Of a DNA stretch of 64,000 nt, positions 57,160-64,000 are shown in pieces (positions within the stretch are counted from its first letter, which is position 1; every line of letters begins with the position of its first letter). This DNA comes from Colius striatus (taxonomy: Eukaryota; Chordata; Aves; Coliiformes; Coliidae). The notes under the pieces were generated by a model. The model was not told where the DNA came from, did not search any database, and was given only the letters and a program-made list of their open reading frames with translations. The DNA lies in NCBI RefSeq assembly GCF_028858725.1, contig NC_084760.1, positions 77,568,367 through 77,632,366 of the forward strand, given 5' to 3'. The position numbers were made by a program, and so were the translations under genes.

Positions 57160-60100
57160 CTGTGGAAATAAACAGCACAATTTTAGCCTCTGTTTCTGTG
57201 AAAATAAATAAATAAATTAATACAGCTCTCTAACAGTTATGACTTGTTCAGTAAGTGCCACCTCAACGCTAAGAGAGCAAAGAACTTGTTCCTGCCAAGA
57301 AACCGAGATGCTAACAACTCCACATTCTGTAATTTAAAGTGAATTGACTGGTAGCTTGCAACAGCGCTGTCGCTTTGCAGAAGAGTTTGAAAATCAGCAC
57401 TGGGTCTTCAACATCATTTCAGCCTCATGCAGATGCAAGCCTAATCTCTGTGTAGTAGGAAGCTCTGCTTGTTCTGTTCAGTAGAATGTAATGAAGATAA
57501 CCAATAACATACTCCACGGAGTCAAATGACATTCTTCAGGAAAGGAAGATAGAACAAATAGAAGCTAACATAAGGAATGACTCACTGCTGGTACACCAAT
57601 TACCAACCTTGTATTTCTCATTGTGAGGATGACTTTTCACATGCTGCTCTGCTGAGATTTGATCTCCAAAAAATTCATGACAGAGCTGGCAATAATATCC
57701 AGTGATAGGAATCAGAAACTCAGAGCCTGAAAGGCCGAAGAAAACAATCAGAGAAACAAAACTTAATAAAAGCCAAGCTCTTAACACAGCCAGATAAACA
57801 TATCAAAGAACAACAGTAAAACCTCCAGCAATGTTCCTTTTGGAACAGTTAATGCTGCTCCCCTTAGGCTTACAGTGTGGGAAACATCACTCTACCAGGA
57901 GCAAATATGTAAAGTGAAGAAGCTTGATTCAAAAAAATATTTTAGTGCTCTCCATCATATTAAAGGCTATCCCTATTCAAGCAGCTTAATACTTCCCAGT
58001 CTTCATCTATTTTCTGTCTTTGTGGTATAGTCTCCTCCAATACTAACCATCTGGTTTATAAAAAGAAAAGAAGTATTTGCATTGAAGATCAGCCAGACTG
58101 CAACCTTGTGCCTACAGAATCAGCTGCAGTTATTTAACACACTGCAGACTCTCCTTTTAGCAGGCACTACTAGAAGTACATAACAGATTAACAAACTGAG
58201 ATTGATCACTAGCAGGCCTATTCAGACACTCCCGGTTTAACTATTTTATTAATTTCCAAATCACTTGCAGCCCCTTTCATATGGCCTTCTCAGATTCTAC
58301 ACTTCCACACCAAGTACTCACTGGTGATTTTTCAGGGACACTCTACTAAAATGTAACAGAAAAGTCTGGAGCAAGACTGAGTGGAGTACTGCACAAGATG
58401 TGCCCAAACACAGCAAGCTCCTGCTCTGAATCCTAATATGTTAGCAAAAAATCACTTCAGAACTACAATGGAGAAAGAAAAGGTTACCTGATATTCAAAA
58501 TTAAAACCCTACATTCTAAATGAAAAGAAGGAACCATGCTATGTTTTCCTACAATCTTTCCTCATGACCTTAAGAACAACCCGGAAATTAAATCTTTTGT
58601 CTTTTACCTAATAATGCAGTATCTATATGTGCTCCTTTAACAAGGTAAAGTTTTGTAATTCCTATCTCTGTGAGACTGGAATCTGCTGGAGGGCAAAGGG
58701 AGATGATATCCAAGTTTAAAAAAAGAAACATACCTTTTGCAGGAACAGTTATCTTATCAATGCGTTTTATGGAGTCTTGTTTGGTCTCACTCTGGCTCTT
58801 CGAAGCCCAAGGTCTGTTGTAAGGATCCAGGGTCTATTTGCACAGTGACAGAGGTATACAGGCTCATATATTTACACTAGCAAGGCAAGTACACTTGTCT
58901 TTTTCCTTTTTAGCATCTTTCAGAACACTGAACATTAAAATCAACCTGAATATATTTATAGGAACTACGTTTTCCTCTCTTTCCCCTCCCATTTTGCAAT
59001 TTATAATGAGAAATTAACCTGTGGAAAGTGTAAAATGTAAATGATAGCAAAGAAGAGGTAAACATGAAACACAAATATCAAGCACTAGTTCCCGAGTGAA
59101 CTGAACACAGGCCTGATTCACACTGGTTGGAACACACCGGTAGCTGTAGAAACGGGTCAAGTCCAACATCAGGGAAAAACAATTTGATAAGCAACTCCTT
59201 GGGTCCATTATTACTTCCAGTTCTCTTGTAGGATGTAGTTCCGTGTTGTACGTTTTAGTGTTAATATTTACAGCAACATGAAATGCACTTAGTGAAGGAA
59301 GCCTGCAACGTACCTGTCTGTGTTTCTTATTATGCATGTGTGTGAAAAAGTCAAACATGGTCCCGCAGATGGTATTGCAGTCTTTGCACCAGTGGTTCCC
59401 TGCATCGTAATATTCATAAATATTGGCCAACTGGAAAGGATGTTTGGAGGTCTGTGAAGAGGATTCTGCTGGCTTCGGGCTTCTACCTCTGGATTTTTCA
59501 TTAGTAGTTTTTGACTCCTAAATTGAACAAAAGCAAACACTTCTCTAAGACAAGGCAGGACAGATAGAATGCTCTACTCAGAACCTGCCTCCAGCAGAAG
59601 CCACACACACCAAAAAAATAAAATGTATCACCTGCTTTTCAGCGTCCAGGCTAATTCCAGTGTTTCACAGAGCTGGTATTGCCGATAAGACGCTGCGTGG
59701 CTGCAGTGAAGAGCTTCCAATAAGGCTCACAGATGTAATGGCTGGAGTGTTGTAGGTAATCAAGGAACCAAAAGAACATATTCCCTACGGCATGCACCCT
59801 TCACACTTTATGGGTTTCACATAAAGATCTGAATAGTTCCAATTTACCATCCTAGCCAAGTCATGCCCAGAAGACTTAAAGCGGCTCCCTAGAAATATTC
59901 AAAAGTGACTGTAAAAGTAGCTTGGATGAAAGCAGAATGAAGAATGGAGTAAGAATTAGTTGACTAAAAGTATTTAACTTGATCGGCTTTATCAGATTAT
60001 TTGAGAGTTCTTGAATTCGCCAGAAGACTCATTGCTTTGTAATCACAGAAAGATGGTGTTCTGTTAATTACCTAGGCATCTTGTGATTTAAGTATGTGGT

Positions 60101-63100
60101 ACTTGCACCTCCATTTATTTGTACAGAAAGACGCCATACATACACAGACATTTTAGGCCTCTAGCCAAAATTAATACTGAACTAACACTGCAGAGTAGCA
60201 AAACAAGTAACCCCTGAAATAGATCATGAAGGAGCCCTGCTAATATAGATTATGACAGCACTAGATATATTTTGAGGCTTGAGTTACATTTTCAATGGTT
60301 GAAAGTCCATTATGTTATCACTTCTCATCTGCATGGCAGTCTGGAAAGAACAGCATGTTAACTTAGTAGACCCAAGTTGGTTTCATGATTTCCAAGTTGC
60401 TCACTATCAGTGTTCAACAAATTTACTTAAGCAGATTCGAAATTGTTAAATAACACCTGCCTTACTTAAAATTCCTTTTGATAAGCAGGAATAGAATCTC
60501 TCCTATTAACAGCACCCCATACAACATATATTGTAAAACAAAACACTGAAGAGACACCCAGGCCACTATACACCCCACAGATATCCATATCCCAATACAA
60601 TCTAGTTCTTGGCATCAAAGTAGGAAGGGACATAGTGAATATTTGCATATATTTTGTCTGCAAGAACATAGCAAAGCCGATATTCTCTTAAACAATGAGA
60701 AGATGCAACTTACAATCTACAGGAAGTGCATGGAAGGATGTTCATGATGTCGGAAAAGTGTCACTTGTTTATGTTATTTACAGACATACACCCACACAAC
60801 AGATCCTGTAACAATGCTGTCTCAACCAGAACTTTAACTTTCTCACGCAGATAGGTGACAGCCAACTCTTAACCTCTGTTAGTGCTTAAAGGCTCAAAAA
60901 TGCCTTTATAATTTGCTGCTTCTTAGAGCCCAGAAGGGATGATCTGTCTGTTTAGTACAACATGGCTTCCTTCACCTCTGCACTGACTGCGTAACTACAA
61001 CACACAGACACAGGTTCTGAAGCAAGGGACCACAAGGTAGTCCCTTGGGCATACATTTTTGGCCTTGTTGGCAGAGTCAACTGATCTCAGTGTCAAAAGG
61101 CCTGCACCACCCTTCTTTTCACTAAAAATAGTTAACAATTACAATTATAATGTACAATCTTAAGACAATAAAGGCAATGCCTATGTGCTTACAGATATCT
61201 GAAAACAATAAAGTGTTCCTGAAAGAATTCAGAATTTTCCACGTTAAAATACTGAGCTATGAAAAGAGGATCAAGTCTTCATGGATACGGAAAATACAAA
61301 CCATGAAATAATGAAAAATATATTCACATATGCCATATCTCAAGAAAAAAAAAAGTAATATAACTTAATGCAATGTAAGATTTAACAGATGTGTTGCCTG
61401 TGCCAACTTTACTTTTACAATGTGGTGACTGACGTAAATTACTTGTAAAAGAAGTGGATACTAAACTTCAGTGATATTTTGAGAAACGACAAAAACAAAA
61501 CACAAAAGCAAGTTTTAAAGTGAAAGACATCTAATGAGTTCTCCAAAACAGACCAGGATGAAGCACAGGCAAAACTTACAGGTTACACAGATTTGAATTA
61601 TTAGTATGAGATATCCTGCACCCTACTAATATATTCTTGAAAAAATTGACAGTAAGGTCTACACAAAAAGCATCTACCATCTCCTATCAGCTATTTCTGT
61701 TATGTATTTGAATAAACATCTGAAAAGCAGGATCATTAATCTTCTGAATACATGCATAACCTTTCAGATGTTCCTATCATACACTACTTCCAAAGTAAAA
61801 CTATCTTCTGGAACGTGATAAGCCCGCTTTGGTATATCCAAGTACTCGGCAGTATAGACAATGTCAGAGCAAGCATATTGACATTTTTAAAGAGAGGACA
61901 TGTAGCATGTACATAATAATCATGTTAAGGTGACAGTTGCGTGTCTTGTGATTTGGTAACATCATCACACACATACTTCAAACTCACTGAGAGTTTTGCC
62001 GCTACTAACATTCCTCCTTGACAGGCCATGCCAGAAATGTTGTAGACAAAACAAGTCTGTCCTCCTGACAGGGCACTGAGACTGAGCAACTACAAACATT
62101 CATGATAACTGTTCCATCCAAGCAACACCTCAGCAAAACTAAGATCAGAAAAAGCAGGCAGTAAATTGCACAATCCCTGAGGGAAATTATAAACACCGAC
62201 TCTCACCTGCATGCACCATCAAAACCAGCATATGAGATGTGGCAACAAATGACATCAAATGATCCTCTAGTAAACCTCTGGGAGCAGCTGTCTCCCCAGT
62301 GCCCTCTTCTCTTAGTGGCAAAATCATTAGCAGACAAGCCAGAAGGCTTTACCTTGTTGGAGGAAGATGTTTTCTCCAGACCTTTTGCACTTTCTGACTT
62401 GCTGTTCTTTTCTGAGGAATCTTTGGTTTCCACAGATGGTTTCCGGGGTTTTTCAAATATATTAATGCCCAGGATCTGTGCTACTTTGTCAAGCTCAGAC
62501 TGCTTCTTGTCAGCTGCATCGGATTCTTTATGCAGCTCTGAAATCTCCTTCATAATATTCTCTTGTAATCTGTTCACCTCAACCAACAAGGGGTCTTTGT
62601 GTCCATCCTTTTCACGACGTTTTTTCCTCAACATCTCACCTGTGTCAATCAAGGAAGTAGAAGAGTTGGAAATACAACAGCAAAATTGTCTTAAGATCTG
62701 TATAATTATGACAGCAACAAGTAAAATGCTAACATAAAATATTACCACTAAGTCTTGACTAGAAGTTGTAAAAATGGAACTGACTCTGAGGTGCAGCCTT
62801 AATATACACTCCCAACAGAGGCAGTATAATCCTCACAAGAGAGAATCAATTTAATCACCACTATTTCCTTAAGTGATCAAACAAGCAAAAGTTAATTGTA
62901 CGTTCTAACCTGACAGTATCATTTTCCAAAGGTGAGGGAAACCACGATTTACTTGGACCAAACAAAGGTTTTAAAAATTAAAAAACAAAGTTAGCTCTGA
63001 CTAGAGAGGACTTTTCCTATTCAAAATAAGAGTCAAGAAAAACTGAAAGGCATGCTGGCATGTCTTCAGTTATTGTTTCTCTTTTCTTCTAAAGAAGCAC

Positions 63101-63487
63101 TAAAATGCACAAAGTACAATTAATTTAACTTATCAAGCTGCCAAAGAAGATGAAAAAGCACCCGTTTGCTTTACCGTAACAGCCAAATTTTGACATAATT
63201 AGTTTTAATATTGTAATTATGTCACCGATTTCTCAAGAGTTCTGCATTGCCTAGAGTATGAAAAGTTTACTTTTAAACTGCAGACTACTATTAGTTTGGT
63301 CATCATTTCTTCTAGCAAGTACTGGGACTTGTGACACAACCCAGTGGAAAAAACCAAACGTGAGAGGTGTGTTTGTGTTCTCTGTACCTTGCTGTTTACG
63401 AAGCCTTTCCAATTCAGTCTTGAGATAGTAAAGCTTCTTCTGCCGTGCTTCTCTTTCATTCTTCAGCTTTTCTCTCTCTTCTATCAC
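53728..63487 (-). CDS. ZNF318: ZNF318, matrin-type zinc finger nuclear protein (3' part, six exons)
   Basis: Minus-strand exons in coding order: 63487-63388, 62639-62353, 59517-59314, 58833-58734, 57726-57608 and 57159-53728. They join in frame to 1413 residues plus stop; the human protein is about 2280, so roughly the N-terminal third lies right of the window. Order seen, numbered within this fragment: coiled coil (1 to about 60), Lys/Ser-rich linker, first U1/matrin zinc finger C-x2-C-x12-H-x5-H (173-195), second finger of the same spacing encoded by the next-to-last exon, then a 1143-residue low-complexity tail rich in Ser, Glu and Lys with a seven-proline run. Known for the family: nuclear cofactor of androgen receptor and, in mouse B cells, control of IgM/IgD alternative transcript processing. 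Zinc-finger and linker sequences match ZNF318 closely. Confidence 0.96.
57160..57607 (-). other. ZNF318 intron
   Basis: Short GT-AG intron before the last exon; nothing else recognised. Confidence 0.85.
57608..57726 (-). CDS. ZNF318: ZNF318 exon: second matrin-type zinc finger
   Basis: Acceptor GCCTTTCAG. Encodes SEFLIPITGYYCQLCHEFFG then SAEQHVKSHPHNEKYK, again C-x2-C-x12-H-x5-H. The donor GTTGGT is weak against the consensus. Skipping this 119-base exon would shift the frame. Confidence 0.95.
57727..58733 (-). other. ZNF318 intron
   Basis: 1.0-kb intron before the second zinc-finger exon; nothing else recognised. Confidence 0.85.
58734..58833 (-). CDS. ZNF318: ZNF318 exon between the zinc fingers
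   Basis: Acceptor GCAAATAG, donor GTATGT, 33 codons plus one base. Encodes TLDPYNRPWASKSQSETKQD then KRIDKITVPAK. It has no long ATG-initiated frame and was identified from the family sequence and splice phase. Confidence 0.93.
58834..59313 (-). other. ZNF318 intron
   Basis: 480-base intron after the first zinc-finger exon; nothing else recognised. Confidence 0.85.
59314..59517 (-). CDS. ZNF318: ZNF318 exon: first matrin-type zinc finger
   Basis: Acceptor CAATTTAG, donor GTACGT, 68 codons, phase 0. A Ser/Lys/Pro-rich start (GRSPKPAESSS) is followed by YEYYDAGNHWCKDCNTICGT and MFDFFTHMHNKKH. Zinc ligands are the two Cys of CKDC and the two His 12 and 18 residues on, the U1-C/matrin spacing associated with RNA binding. 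Confidence 0.96.
59518..62352 (-). other. ZNF318 intron
   Basis: 2.8-kb AT-rich intron; no repeat, exon or RNA gene recognised. Confidence 0.85.
62353..62639 (-). CDS. ZNF318: ZNF318 exon: coiled coil continued and linker
   Basis: Acceptor ATTGACACAG, donor GTAAAG. Encodes EMLRKKRREKDGHKDPLLVE, KKQSELDKVAQILGINIFEK and a Ser/Lys/Glu-rich linker ending TSSSNK. Confidence 0.95.
62640..63387 (-). other. ZNF318 intron
   Basis: 748-base AT-rich intron within the coiled-coil region; nothing else recognised. Confidence 0.85.
63388..63487 (-). CDS. ZNF318: ZNF318 exon: coiled coil
   Basis: Acceptor CTGTTTAG, donor GTACAG. Encodes VIEEREKLKNEREARQKKLY then TELERLRKQQ, a charged heptad-like helix, and ends in phase 1. 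Confidence 0.95.
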
Positions 63488-64000
63488 CTAAACAGATTGG
63501 AAGGGGACTGGATTTTCTTCTCTTCCCAACAGAAGTTACTTAGTCTTGCAAGACCTGAGTTTGCCAGTCAGTGTCACTATTCTCAAAATGTTCTTGAGTA
63601 TTTTAACTCAACCAATATGTCTATTTCTCTGCATCTGCAAGTAATGTGAAGGCAATTTTTTTTCCTTTTGGAGAGTGTCAAAAGGAAAACAACTGCTTCC
63701 TTTCTTGCACCATTTCCCAAAGTGCTTGGGCTCATCTGACTACAGGGGTGAGCAAGTTCAATGCTAAATGCCTCTTCAAAAGTCATGCAGTATCTCTATA
63801 GCTAACACAGTCCACTAGTGACAAAAGAACTTAGCCCCTCACCTTGCCTCCCGCTTTAACTCTGGCCAATTTTAGCTAATATTCAGGCTTCTGCTTCAAT
63901 CTGATCACAGCAAGCAACTGTCTGAAATGCAACACCTAGATGGTTTGTTTATTGTTCAATAAGGTAAACTGTCACGAGAAGCTCACAAATCCACTTTTCA
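63488..64000 (-). other. ZNF318 intron, part
   Basis: Intron sequence leading out of the window towards the N-terminal ZNF318 exons; nothing else recognised. Confidence 0.75.

Overview
This window is vertebrate nuclear DNA, almost certainly from a bird. Exons are short with GT-AG introns and most of the sequence is non-coding. The dispersed repeats are CR1 LINE 3' ends that finish in short ATTCTATG-like tails, plus one solo endogenous-retrovirus LTR of a type common in bird genomes. I saw no prokaryotic gene organisation, CRISPR array, tRNA or rRNA gene.

Layout. (1) 1-13932, plus strand: the 3' part of RASGRP3, a Ras/Rap guanine nucleotide exchange factor. Seven coding exons cover the linker after the CDC25 domain, two EF-hands, the DAG-binding C1 domain and the C-terminal tail. 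The N-terminal REM and CDC25 exons lie left of the window. (2) About 14.7-22.2 kb: intergenic, with one CR1 copy. (3) 22.2-39.7 kb, minus strand: complete FAM98A, eight coding exons and 550 codons, convergent with RASGRP3. It has a long RGG/RG C-terminus and a CpG-island promoter at 39.3-40.45 kb. (4) 40.45-52.7 kb: intergenic, with two larger CR1 fragments (one abuts the FAM98A CpG island), a solo LTR, a (GT)14 microsatellite and an A-rich tract. (5) 52.7-64 kb, minus strand: the 3' part of ZNF318. Six exons encode a coiled coil, two matrin/U1-type zinc fingers and a 1143-residue last coding exon. Its 5' exons lie right of the window.

The three host genes are not an operon and share no obvious pathway: membrane-linked Ras signalling (RASGRP3), an RNA-binding arginine-methylation substrate (FAM98A), and a nuclear zinc-finger transcription/splicing cofactor (ZNF318). 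RASGRP3-FAM98A adjacency matches mammals. ZNF318 next to FAM98A does not match the human map as I know it, so a synteny breakpoint may lie at 40-52.7 kb.

I did not find an undescribed multi-gene system. The observations most worth checking are a tandem 69-bp duplication in the FAM98A RGG domain, a ZNF143/THAP11-like motif and possible spliced 5' UTR in the FAM98A CpG island, a palindromic double CACGTG in the FAM98A 3' UTR, three CR1 subfamilies each present as one inverted pair, and a CR1 open frame that has lost its catalytic aspartate pair. Exon boundaries were set by hand from splice signals, reading phase and family knowledge. No alignment or expression data were available.
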